Source: Acanthochlamys bracteata | Taxonomy: Eukaryota > Streptophyta > Magnoliopsida > Pandanales > Velloziaceae | NCBI GenBank assembly: GCA_019914995.1 | Contig: CM034126.1 | Location: 191,001 to 255,000 of the forward strand | DNA: 64,000 nt | Direction of reading: 5' to 3' | Part shown: positions 10,910 through 21,255 of the stretch, piece after piece | How the letters are laid out: every line of letters starts with the position of its first letter | Position numbering within the stretch: position 1 is the stretch's first letter | Notes under the pieces: generated by a model | What the model was told of the DNA's origin: nothing | What the model saw: only the letters and a program-made list of their open reading frames with translations | Databases searched by the model: none | Made by a program: the position numbers and the translations under genes

Positions 10910-12307
10910 ATGGCCGAGCTCCACCTAAGTGTTACCAAGAGAACTCTTATCAAAGCATCCGACGCGTCCATGAAACCATACACACTCGCCCCTTCCAACT
11001 TTGATACTTTCCCCGGTCCATTCCCTGCTTGGTCTCACTTCATCTACCCTAACCCCTCCGGATCCGTCGCCGGTTTCTCTGCCGTCGTCGCTATTCTAAA
11101 GAAAACCCTTCCTCAACTCCTCAACTGCTACTTTCCTTTCGCCGGTCGATTAAACTTCAACCCTAACACCGGCTTTAAGATCCTATGCAACAACTCCGGA
11201 GCAGAGCTCGTCGAAGCAGAAGCTGATCTCCCGTTACGCGACGTTGACTTTTCAGACGTGACTAAATCGCTTGACAAAATTTTCATTCCGTTCCCTCCAG
11301 AGCTGTGTTTATCGGTGCAGCTAGCGAGGTACCCTTGCGGCGGATTCTCGCTAGTTTTCGCTTCGAATCATCTGATGGTCGACGCACACACGCTGCTTTC
11401 CATAGCTCGTACGTGGTCGGAGATCGCGAGGGTCGGAAAGCCGTCGTGGATCCCTAATCATGATCGAGGCATGTTCAAAACCAGGAACCCTTTGACGTAT
11501 ACTTCATCGATCGAGAAGCTTTTCAGAACTATAACGCCCGACGAAATGGTTAATGTCTTGGCTAGTCATGTGTTTGTTCGCCGGCTATACACCGTCGAAC
11601 ACTCTGACCTCGATAGTCTCCGTGCTGATGCCGCAAACTCTAACGGCAAACTCGCCACGCGCACCGAAGCTTTCTCTGCTTATATATGGAAAGCGCTTGC
11701 ACGTACCGTCGGCGACGCTGATCCAAACTGTCAGATGGGTTGGCTCGTCGACGGACGTTCAAGATTGAGAAGAAAATTCGGTAACGTCGTCGAGAACTAC
11801 GCCGGTAATCTGATCTCACTAGCATCTGGCGAGGCAGGAGTGAAGGAAATTGTAGAAGGATCGTTGTCTGATGTTGCAGAAAAGGTTAGCAAGTCGATAG
11901 CCGATACAGCGAATGAAGAACACTTCCATGATCTCAACGATTGGTTCGAAGCTAACAAGACGAGTATTAGAATCGCCAGAGTTCAGGTAGGAGTTGGTAG
12001 TCCTGCAGTGGTGATATCGTCGTGCCACAACGTTCGCGTCGACATGGACTTCGGTTGCGGCAGGCCTGGGATCGCGTTGCCGCAGATATCGTGGGGACGG
12101 CTGACGTCGAGCTTTATGTTGATCTCGAGGAACCCAAAGGACGACGGATCGTGGATCGTGCTGGCCTTCGTTTGGCCGAAACTCGCAGAGGAGTTCGAGT
12201 CGGATGCACGGAAAGTTCTCCGGCCGGCTACAGCCGAAATGCTTGGCTTCCTCGATCGGAGTACTGCTACTACTAGCGTCAATGTCGAATTGCTGAGCCG
12301 GATGTAG
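10910..12307 (+). CDS. BAHD acyltransferase 2 (HXXXD type)
   Basis: Intronless BAHD-family acyl-CoA-dependent acyltransferase of 465 residues. The catalytic motif is HLMVD at residues 154-158 and the DFGWG position reads DFGCG from residue 380. Co-linear with BAHD gene 1 over its whole length (shared blocks include YPCGGFSL.FASNHLM, NCQMGWLVDGR, DLNDWFEA and RNPKDDGSW), so the pair arose by tandem duplication. It has its own TATA box and leader. Both genes carry an unusual aromatic-to-other change at the Trp of DFGWG (Phe in one, Cys here), which may mark this subfamily or a change in activity. Substrate unknown. Confidence 0.92.
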   Translation: MAELHLSVTKRTLIKASDASMKPYTLAPSNFDTFPGPFPAWSHFIYPNPSGSVAGFSAVVAILKKTLPQLLNCYFPFAGRLNFNPNTGFKILCNNSGAELVEAEADLPLRDVDFSDVTKSLDKIFIPFPPELCLSVQLARYPCGGFSLVFASNHLMVDAHTLLSIARTWSEIARVGKPSWIPNHDRGMFKTRNPLTYTSSIEKLFRTITPDEMVNVLASHVFVRRLYTVEHSDLDSLRADAANSNGKLATRTEAFSAYIWKALARTVGDADPNCQMGWLVDGRSRLRRKFGNVVENYAGNLISLASGEAGVKEIVEGSLSDVAEKVSKSIADTANEEHFHDLNDWFEANKTSIRIARVQVGVGSPAVVISSCHNVRVDMDFGCGRPGIALPQISWGRLTSSFMLISRNPKDDGSWIVLAFVWPKLAEEFESDARKVLRPATAEMLGFLDRSTATTSVNVELLSRM

Positions 12308-12506
12308 TTGGTTTTTGTTGCTGTTTCGTATTTGCAGATGGTTTGCTTTCTGTTTTATTATTTAATTCGGGGAATTGGAGGGAGTACTGCTTTCGTGCTG
12401 CGCTGTTCTACGAAATTGCATGGAAATTTGATGTCAAATTATAATGGCTCAAGTCTTCGTTGAAGTTATAAAATTGTGAATATGTTGCTTAGTTTCTTAA
12501 AAACTT

Positions 12507-13115
12507 AATTTTAAAATCGATCCTGGATTTAAAAGTGGTGGGTAGTTAGTTAGCATGTTATCTCCCCTCTCAAAAAAATAAAAACAACTAATATTATTTT
12601 ATTTGGAACAGTTGTTGGCATATCAACTACATACTTGTCAAGTCTTAGCAAATGTTCAAAGGAATCTTACCTTATTTTTAAAATCGATATTGGATTTAAG
12701 GTCTTGTTTCAAAGCTTTTAATTTCATATTTTTTCATTAAATTTTAAATTTCAAATAATTTATATATTTTAATTATATAAAAATTTTAAAATTTTATTTT
12801 TACTTACAGAATTTTAATTTTAATTTTTTTATTTGCACACTTTTTAATATAATTATATATTTTAATTTTTAATATATTTTTACTTTCATTTTATTTTTTA
12901 AAAAATTTTATTTTTTATTTTTTTTATTTTTACGAAACTTAATTACTAATATTTGAAACACTCGCTAAATTTGGTAGGTACTTAGTTAGCATGTCATCCC
13001 CCCTCTAAAAAAAAAAAAACAACAACTAATATTATTTGATTTGGAACAGTTGTTGGCATATCAACTTCATACTCGGTCAAGTCTTAGCAAATGTTCGAGG
13101 AATCTCTTACCTTAC
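12507..13115. repeat. Tandem duplication with one arm split by a MITE
   Basis: Copy 1 (about 12507-12676) and copy 2 (about 12677-13115) share an order of blocks: aaaatcgat..tggattta, ttagttagcatg.tat, ggaacagttgttggcatat and gtcttagcaaatgttc. In copy 2 the MITE at 12700-12965 interrupts the unit just after the first block. The duplication therefore came first and the insertion later. Non-coding, downstream of BAHD gene 2. Confidence 0.8.
12700..12965. mobile_element. MITE with TAA target duplication inside a tandem repeat
   Basis: About 266 bases. The left end is ggtcttgtttcaaag and the right end, read in reverse, is gcgagtgtttcaaat. TAA occurs on both sides (12697-12699 and 12966-12968). 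The interior is A/T-rich and non-coding. The uninterrupted first copy of the surrounding repeat gives the empty-site comparison, which supports real insertion boundaries. Confidence 0.7.
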
Positions 13116-13427
13116 TCTAACAACCGGTACCATTTCCTATACATGTCAGTTCTTATAATTGTTTTCAGGAAATGAATAATCTGAAAAAAAATCTTACTCT
13201 AAAAGTTATAATTACAAAATAACTTAATAAAAATACTTAACAGGAGATAGGAGATGTTTTATAGCATGGGCCAATAATTAGAGAGGCCATTTTGTTTATT
13301 TTCGGCTTATCTTTCTCATTTAGAGCCCATAATGCCTTTTAGCCGAATACAAACATGTTGTACTCCCCCAGCCAATCCAAAAGCCCATCACCTCTTTGCT
13401 TCTTTCTTTCTCGGAAGGTGTTTAGTA

Positions 13428-13540
13428 ATGGTGATGGTTGTCTGCTGTAACGCTGCGCGCTGCTGCCTGTCGCTACCGCCGGTGCCGTTGAGACACCGCC
13501 GGATAACCTTGCCTGCAACCCTAAACTTTCCAGCAGGTAA

Positions 13541-13576
<36 letters not shown>

Positions 13577-15333
13577 ATCAATAATGAGAGAAAATTGATT
13601 TTTTTTTATACAAGATTTAAAGTGTTTGTGTGGTTGAAAAAGATAAGAAAAATTGAAGAGAAATGCTCATTAGTTGGTTTAATTGATTGAGATTCGGTTG
13701 CGCAATTGCCGGTTGTGGCTGAGATTAATGTATCAAGTGTCAGCTTAGCTACTGTACTGTTAAATCTTTTTCTACCGACTGAGTGTTCGGTGAACTCAAT
13801 CAAAATCTTTCCTTATTGTGTTATAGTTTGAATATTTACGGATCTATAATTTTCAGTTGGAATGAGAAGCAAATATGCCCCACTGTGACTGAAGTTAATA
13901 AGTTCCAAATAACTTAATTTTGTATAAATCTGGAATTGCTTGATTGTTAGAAGTTTGTCTTTGTAATGAAGGTTATGTTAGGAACATTTTTCTATAAAAG
14001 TTCTTTTAGGGGCATCTCCTTTTTCGATTTATTCCAAGACCAGTGGAGAGATTAAGAATTTAAGCATCAGTCTTAACCAGTCTTCCTTATCATTTGTCAT
14101 TGTAAGAAGAAGCGCTGTCAACTACGCTATCGGTATTGATACTAAGTTGTCATGATTACTGTTTCATGTTGGAAAAACAAGTTAATGATGACGTCTTACA
14201 TGAAGAGGGGCAAAGGTATTTTCTAGGATAAAAGATTTTGCTGTGTGGTAATCCATTAATTTTGACTAGGACATAAGGAGATCAATATTGAATCTAATAA
14301 GATGCAAGATTATAGATGTTAGGGTATGGCGGGTTGAGAAAGTTTTGAGTTTTTTGTAAATGTCCATTAACTGGCATACTGTGTTGCTACTACGATATTT
14401 TAGGAGTGCTTTACCGGTTGATTCATGCTGCCAGAGAATTTCATTATACTGCATGGCCATATCTTGTCATGCCTTGGAGATGACCGAGACTAATACTGAA
14501 AGCTCAAATATTCTATGCAAGCATACTGTTTGATGCATAATATCAGATAGTAACACCTGTGTTGCTTTACACTTTTGTGTATGTTTGGTTTCTGTAGAAA
14601 CCACAGAGGATTGATTGTCCTGTGACTTTGTTGTTCGTCTACAGGACCTTTCCTTTTAATGCTTATAAATTAGTTGTAACGTGGTTCTCGCATCTTCTCT
14701 TCCAGCAAAGCTCTACTGGTGACTCCTTTAATAATTTCTTGCTTTCTCAGTGCAGTATATCAACCGAGGAAGGCATTTGTTCATAAGCTGAAGCTACCTC
14801 GAGGAAAGAATGGGGAAGCTGAAGAAATTCCAATTGTTGAAAACTTGCTAATTGATGAGCAGAAGCTGCTGCATGACCTAGATATAGCCATCAAAGATGA
14901 AAACTACGCCTGGGCTGCTAAAATCAGAGATGATCTCCGAACTCTCCAAGAAGACAGCAAGGCTTCTGTTCTAGCGGCCAATACCCAGTTCTACAATGCC
15001 TTCAGAAACGGTGATCTGGCAGCAATGCAATCTCTTTGGGCTGAACATAAAAATGTTTATTGTATTCATCCTGGAGCAGGTAGGATATCTGGCTATGATC
15101 TTGTAATGGGGAGCTGGGAGATCGTCTTGGGTGCTGATCAGGACTTCCCACTACATATTGATCTCAAGGATGTTGATGTCCATATTAGAGGTGATACCGG
15201 TTATGTGACCTGTATGGAGGTAGTAAAAACTAAGGGCAGCAGCTGGGGTAAACAAGTTGCGACGAATGTGTTTGAGAGAATTGATGGCCGCTGGTTCATG
15301 TGCATCCATCACGCTTCCCATATTGATATGTGA
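13428..15333 (+). CDS. UVR-motif and SnoaL/NTF2-like domain protein, probably plastid
   Basis: Two exons, 13428-13536 and 14756-15333, joined across a GT-AG intron that starts next to a (TC)n run (13544-13571). The product is 228 residues. The N-terminus (MVMVVCCNAARCCLSLPPV) is basic and Ser/Cys-rich with no acidic residues, as in chloroplast transit peptides. Residues about 70-103 form a UVR-type helical hairpin (DEQKLLHDLDIAIKDENY and WAAKIRDDL). Residues about 106-228 match a SnoaL/NTF2-like fold (NTQFYNAFRNGDLAAMQSLW, then GRWFMCIHHAS). The start is uncertain: an in-frame ATG lies upstream at 13332. The exact role of this family is unknown to me; UVR motifs in plant plastid proteins usually mediate protein contacts. 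Convergent with the next gene, 235 bases apart. Confidence 0.78.
13544..13571. repeat. (TC)n microsatellite in the first intron of the UVR/SnoaL gene
   Basis: About 14 TC units starting 7 bases after the donor site of the intron. Length is likely polymorphic. Confidence 0.85.
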
Positions 15334-15568
15334 AAAAAGCTTTTACATGTAAATTTTGGTAGTCCTGTTCTTAGTACAACTCTTTTTTTGGTTACCGGTA
15401 CAAAAGTGAGTTTTTATATATGAAATATTTTATTTCCTGAAGGAGAGAAGTACAGTTGTGTTGAAAGTAGAACTAAACAAACTGCTAGATGTTAGTGAAC
15501 TGATTGTATATCTTCGAAACTTTTTGGAAGAAATTCATTATTGTTAAAGAAGAAAGCCAACTAACTCT

Positions 15569-16786
15569 TCAGATATCTTTCTGCTTCTGGTTGCTGTTCG
15601 TGGCCATTGCAGTTGCCTGAGAGTATAAGAAAGTTCCAAGGATGGCAACAGCAGAACCCAGAGCATTCATAGGGCGCACTGGATTTCTGAACACCAGCAC
15701 TGACGCAACTATGACGACGACCCTCTTCATCGTGTTTCCGACGGAGAACGTCAGCGGGCTTATTTGATCCAGTGCCTGGTAAGAAGTCTGGTTGTACAGA
15801 TGGTAAAACACGCCGGATACAAGCATCCACAGGCACAACGTTTTTACGTCTCGAACTGCTGCGACCGCGTTCTTCATTCCGGCCATCCATCTTGGCCCTT
15901 CAATAAAAACAGCAACTGGAGCGAGGTAGACCAAAGAAACGATCGAAATGAATCCGTAAAGATTCAATCCGTCTATGTCTTTGAAATCTTTCAGGTTGTT
16001 TTTTGACGTAATGTTTCTGAAAACAAACGCAACGTTGCTTATGAGAGCACCCCAGAGTCCTGCAACATCAAAGGACATCTCGGTCACCGCTGCTAGAGCG
16101 CATCCCCCGACGATCGGAACGATCGAAAGCCACACTGGTAAAGGGTAGACACTCCCAAAAAGAGCAGAGATCGCAACGGAGAAAGCCGGCTCCGACGCTT
16201 TGATAACGTGAGTGAAGGAGACCGCAACCTTCGAGAAAGACACGCATGCAGATACATGGCCAATGGTGTGGAACAACGCCGGAGCTAAGAGGGCACCAAT
16301 AAATCTTCTAGAGATTGCCGGTAGAGGATATAATTTGAATAACCAGAGACCAGACATGAATAAAGACCCAGCGAGGAGCTGGAAAGTTGCGAGAAACCAC
16401 GGGTACGGGAACACGTTGAGGGTTTTCTTGTTGTAGATGTTGAACACAACGTTCTGAAAGTACCATAATCCGAAGATCAATGCTAGCTTCAGCTTTTCAT
16501 TTCGATTCTTGTTCAGCAGCTGCTGTCGCTCGAAGTTCTGTTTTGGTTCTTCTTCAGTTTCTCCGCCGTTGGGGACTGACGATGATGAGGCGGCAGAAAC
16601 GATGAGAATCGGAGTATGGCTGCCCGAGCGAAGCCGGCAGCGGCGGCAGGATGAGACATGAAGGTGTAGATGCTTTGGTTTAGTGTGGAGTTTGGTGAAG
16701 CTTGTTGTTGTTTGAGGGTTTCTCCGGAAGGGATTGGTTGATAGAGCAGCAGCAGCTGCTGCTGTTGTTGTTATTGAGGATAACAT
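15569..16786 (-). CDS. XPT: Plastid xylulose-5-phosphate/phosphate translocator
   Basis: Intronless gene for 405 residues. The inner-envelope antiporter exchanges pentose phosphates (xylulose 5-phosphate) and triose phosphates for inorganic phosphate, linking the cytosolic and plastid pentose phosphate pathways. Residues 1 to about 70 form a Ser/Thr/Arg-rich transit peptide. The triose-phosphate-translocator domain follows (about 95-395) with many membrane helices and the signature blocks LWYFQNVVFNIYNKK, HVSACVSFSKVAVSFTHVIK, NTMKRVVVIVASVLVFRNP and GTFLYSQATA. From memory the last two blocks match XPT more closely than glucose-6-phosphate or PEP translocators, and plant XPT genes are typically intronless, as here. 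The start ATG at 16786 is followed by a Thr/Ala-rich run. It lies 1.15 kb downstream of MEX1 on the same strand. Confidence 0.9.
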   Translation of the reverse strand: MLSSITTTAAAAAALSTNPFRRNPQTTTSFTKLHTKPKHLHLHVSSCRRCRLRSGSHTPILIVSAASSSSVPNGGETEEEPKQNFERQQLLNKNRNEKLKLALIFGLWYFQNVVFNIYNKKTLNVFPYPWFLATFQLLAGSLFMSGLWLFKLYPLPAISRRFIGALLAPALFHTIGHVSACVSFSKVAVSFTHVIKASEPAFSVAISALFGSVYPLPVWLSIVPIVGGCALAAVTEMSFDVAGLWGALISNVAFVFRNITSKNNLKDFKDIDGLNLYGFISIVSLVYLAPVAVFIEGPRWMAGMKNAVAAVRDVKTLCLWMLVSGVFYHLYNQTSYQALDQISPLTFSVGNTMKRVVVIVASVLVFRNPVRPMNALGSAVAILGTFLYSQATAMATNSNQKQKDI

Positions 16787-17938
16787 GTTGCTGTTGTTTC
16801 AGAAATGAACAATAGACAAGTAGTATGAAGAAGAAAAGCTTCCACTTCACTCATGTCTTATCAAGATTGAGAAGTTTCTGATCTTGAAGACTTGTTGTTT
16901 ATTGTGTTAGTTTACCATGAGATAGGATCCAAGAAAAGGGAGCTGTTTGACTTGGTGAATGGTAGAGCAGATCTAACTGATAAACAAATTTGAATTTTCA
17001 GTTGCTTTTGTGTCAAGTATGTTAATGAATTTATCAATTTGAAAAAATTGGAAGGCTAGGATAGGTAGAACTCTTTTATGCCTTAAAAAAGAAATAAACA
17101 AGTCCACAAGAGGAATACCAAAACATCACAATCCAAAGATTTCAGTTAAACATTCAAGATGGCTCCACCAGAATGGATATGTTGTTGCTTCAGTTTTCCT
17201 TCAAACAAGTTGTCCAAGAACAAGAACACTACAGTTTCTGCTTCTGGCGATCATTACAGCACTGCAACTTCAGGTGCTGGACCTGAAGATGACAACGATG
17301 TTGATATTCTTACATATTTCTGTACAATCTCCTCGACGGATCAGCGTCAAATGCTCGGGAATGTCAAAAAGAGGAGAAAAAGCTATCAGAGAAACCGAGA
17401 AGGTTAGTAAATGGGTGAAGCAGGCATCTGCAAGACTTCATACTTCAGCCTTGATGCGGAAGAGAGGATTACAAAGTGACACTTCATTTCTTTTCTTGTT
17501 CACAATTGACAGCTCTTCATTTCTCGACTGAGTCTAAGAGTATCATGTATATTTCATAAAGCAGCTTCCCTGAGTATTCATATATATAGGTTACAAGCAA
17601 ATAAATGATAAAGTTTCCGGTAGCTGCTATAGTAACATTAACTAGGCCTTTGAAGTTTGATGTTGTTACTTATTACAACTATCTTAGCAGCCTGGTGATG
17701 TTGTTATTGGGTAAAAGATATTGCAGCTGGAGAACTGGGCTGTGCCAGGTGAGATACGGTTCTCCACGAGATCACAGGAGATTCAAAATTGATGTAACCC
17801 AAGAAATCACGTCATGCGACTGAATTTATGATGACAATCGCTCCAGAGTTTAGAGTTTATGAACCTCTTGGCACAAGAGGTTCACAAGTCCAGTCATCAG
17901 TTTAGAGACAGCTTGAAGAAGTTTGGGGGCGGCTTACT
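16787..17938. other. Spacer between MEX1 and XPT
   Basis: This holds the presumed XPT promoter and leader (16787 to about 17000) and the MEX1 3' region. An 82-codon frame begins at 17159 (MAPPEWICCC) but shows no family resemblance and no clear splice partners. A perfect 10-base stem with a 3-base loop lies at 17861-17883, about 55 bases past the MEX1 stop codon. Confidence 0.5.
17861..17883. other. Perfect hairpin in the MEX1 3' region
   Basis: A 10-base arm (gaacctcttg), GCA loop and perfect complement. It would lie in the MEX1 3' UTR on the minus strand if transcription extends this far. Confidence 0.5.
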
Positions 17939-20537
17939 TCAATGCTCAAAGAATAGATCTCTTAAGGATCTAAACGGCGTGTTGTATCCATATGCTACTG
18001 TATCTCTCCATAAGGCCATTCCTGACATTTAAAAAAAAAAAAAAAAAACTCACAGGTGTAATTCACTTTAACCAATTCCCTAGTCAGTAGCCAAATTAAT
18101 TAGAAATTCACCAAATGGAGGAAATCATAAATCTTATGAGAATAATATGTTGAAGGAAGACTCTGTACCTATCCATAAAAATAAGCCAAGTGTTGCCGCC
18201 AAGATGAATTCCTTGCCAATACTCTTAAAACTGCTCATGACGGCAGACAAAGTACATTTTAAAAAAAAAAATCTGAGATCTCTAGGAAATCTTTCATCAG
18301 ATTACATGTAAAATCAAGATTGATTACCAGTACATGCAAAGTAAGTTGCCCCAGCCATAAAATAAGGTTGCCCAAATGGAGCCACTAAACCTACACAGGA
18401 CAGAGAATGTTGAATTATTAAATTTCTTGAATTCGGTATGTGTTCTTAACCAGCAGGCAGTCAATGACAAACTTGAACATAGAAAGGCAGATAGGAAAAA
18501 GAAAACGTTCGATAGCATGTCTGCTAATCTTTGAGAGGTAAGTACCACATGAGGTCACGAATGAATAAGGCACGCGGAATCATAAGACCATTTCCAATCA
18601 TTGCAAGAACCATTGTGAATGCAGATAATCCTCTAATGTTCTCTGGATTAAGATAATTTGTCCACTGTCCAAAGAGAGGTAGCATGAGCATAGAGTTAAG
18701 AATGAAACTTACAGTAAAAAAGGTACAGAGGCGTACCATTTGAGCAACAGGCATCCACATAAAGAGAAGCGTCGCTGTCCATCCAGATATTGACCCAACA
18801 AATTTCATACCGTTGTCAGAGAACTTGCCAGTCCGTGCCTGCAATGTTTTCGTAACTGCAGAATCAAAAAGTGTCCATAAACTAATATATTTTACACGGA
18901 GGTTCTATTACCTAAATAAAACTAAGAAAAACATTTTACCAAAAGAATCATGACATTCTTGGATATCAGATAATAAAGCTGCAAAGTGAAACAAGCCTTG
19001 ACGCTGTCAAGAACAAAAACTTCTTTGGTAGCCCTTCCAACCAAAAGCCAATAACTACTACGATAAACCTACGTAATGCAAGCCTGATAAAACCAGCTAC
19101 ATCATTTTTGTATCTATCTATAGTTTTATATAGTATCCAAATTATAACTAGGTGAAATACCAGATTTCTACAATCCAAATTCAAGAAACTTAAAAATATG
19201 AATGTAATGAAACATACCAAGATCACGGCAGCCACCGCAGTGACACAACAAATGATGCCCGGCAACATGCTTTTGGGAATATATGGAACAAATGTTGACC
19301 ACATCACCTGAAAAACAGAAAGGCTAAAAGAGTAATGCAACACGCAGTTTACCAGTCCATACAACTCGAGATTTAAAACTTCAGAAATTTACCTGGGGGA
19401 GGACTGCTACACCTCCAATCATAATAAAGTCTTCCCATAGACGCCATAGCCTATCATGGAGATATCCAAAGTAATTCAAGAAGTTGAGGACCAGCCCTGC
19501 TGCTACAACAACTGACATCGCAATAAATTGGGGAGCCGGCATCGCCTCTGCCATTGCCAGTTGCAGAAGCACCATGTAGGTTGAAATTACCCCAAGTGTT
19601 TGCACCAACATTGCTTCTGTCTCCCTCTTTTTCGCGAAGTAGGACAGTAGTGATAGGTTTCCCAGCAACCCCGTCAGCATTCCCTACAATAAATTCCTTC
19701 AATTTGGTTAACTTTACCTATAATCTTATTTAAACTCATCATCATTTAGGTGCTCCATAAGAAACCTAGAAACTGCATTTCATTATTGACATGTGCATAA
19801 AAAAGAGCTAACAACTACAATCAGAGAATCAGCTAATGCAAGCCTATGGACTTAAAATTCAACCTATACTAGCATACCTCGAGTGAAAAATCACAAACTT
19901 CACAAACAAACTTACAAGCCATGGCACGGCTGTGAGAGCAGCTTTATTTCCAGAAAGGAGGTTTTGAGCATTGAGCACTATCTGCGGTAGCTGCAGCAGA
20001 AGAAAGGGAATGTTTGCGGTTCCTGCAAATTTTGCTGTTAGCGAGTCCCATTGCTCTAGCTTCTGTGATCCCTACAAGCCAACCAGCATCAAGCTAACCA
20101 TCACTTACCCAGGAATCTTATCAGCCTAAAAGTCACTTCCTTCAGAAGCAGAGAAGCGAAAAATCTAATTCTTATCTACCTCCCGTGATTCGGCAGTAGC
20201 GAGAAGCGGAGTGCTGCATCGCCGACGGCGTAGTGGGTCGCAGTGCCAGAGGATCTTCGATCTCTTAACAAATCAATCGATGAAATCAATCAATCCCATG
20301 AAAACGAAAAGCAAATTAAGAATAAAAGTTTCTCTTTTCGGTGTTCTTGTTTACCGTAGAGCTGTTCCGGTAAGTTCTTGGGAGATCGAGATTCCGAGGA
20401 GAAGAAGAATAAAAGAAATAGTTCGAGTGCGGTGACCGTAAGCGATGAGAGGAACGAGATGACAAAGGAAGGCGAGTGGAAGAGGGAAGAAAGAACGGAG
20501 GTGAATTTAATCTGAGTACCATCGGTTGTGACGCCAT
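17939..20537 (-). CDS. MEX1: Maltose excess protein 1, plastid maltose exporter
   Basis: Integral protein of the chloroplast inner envelope that exports maltose from night-time starch breakdown. Nine exons on the minus strand: 20355-20537, 19916-20071, 19393-19683, 19218-19307, 18737-18838, 18546-18664, 18328-18390, 18169-18230 and 17939-18021. Together they encode 382 residues in one frame. Residues 1-61 are a Ser/Arg/Pro-rich transit peptide. Diagnostic blocks are WDSLTAKFAGTANIPFLLL, GMLTGLLGNLSLLSYFAKK, SGWTATLLFMWMPVAQM-WTNYLNPENIRG, GNGLMIPRALFIRDLMW and ALWRDTVAYGYNTPFRSL. The ATG at 20537 (MASQPMVLRLN) is the first in frame. The fifth intron (18665-18736) is only 72 bases, frame-preserving and stop-free. 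Same strand as XPT, another plastid sugar-flux carrier. Confidence 0.93.
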
Positions 20538-21255
20538 CGTCGCCGGAGAAAGAGATCGAGTGAGAGTGGCCTGTGAACTGAAACTGTGAAATACAGTGCA
20601 CGAGTGTTGTCGTTGAGAAAATAACAAAACAATCTTTTATCTGCCACGTGGACGGGTAGATGATAAAGAGGACGAGGAAGTGACACGCGTCGGTTAATGT
20701 GGTCCCAGTACCTGTTGACTCGAGTTAGAGGAGCTGGTAAAAGCTGTTTTCAGAAGTCAATTCTACAAATCAAATTATCGTAGCCGTAGTAATCGGACAT
20801 TTAGTTTTTCCAAAATCCGAAGTCCATCAATTAATAATAGATCACGAGTTAGGGAGAGAGAGTATGCATGAGCTCACCGACCGCCGGCGGAAGACATCTG
20901 TAGAATTAATGGGAAGATAAGTTGATTCTTTCTCTCATCTTGCAAATGGGTTTCGTTATTTTATCATCACGCTGTTGGGTTTCGTTGAATCTCTAGAGAT
21001 TTAATGAACTTTTTCTTTTCTTTTTGGGTTCTGTTTATCTAATGTTTTCTTGCATAATTGTACACCTATGGTCTCATGATATTTAATGGAAAATTTTGAT
21101 TGTAAGTTCTATGACTTTGTCGGATAATTAATTGCGAGTTTTAGTTTTTAATGAATTGAAGGATTTAGTATTATGGTTATTGAGATGATTGATGTTTGAA
21201 TGGCAGATTTCATAGAAGAGAGACTCACAGTTTAATTGCTTTGTTTAGTTGTCGT
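20538..21255. other. MEX1 promoter region and spacer
   Basis: Upstream region of MEX1 (minus strand) followed by sequence without any supportable gene, up to the kinase relic. Confidence 0.5.

Noticed and set aside
13339-13598. Frames rich in alternating Arg/Glu or Ser/Leu near 13.5 kb
   Set aside because: Translation of the (TC)n microsatellite in both directions.
17159-17531. Two overlapping short frames (MAPPEWICCC and a downstream frame with KRGEKAIRETEKVSKWVKQ)
   Set aside because: They might be one frameshifted small gene, but I recognise no family, see no convincing splice sites and cannot support either.
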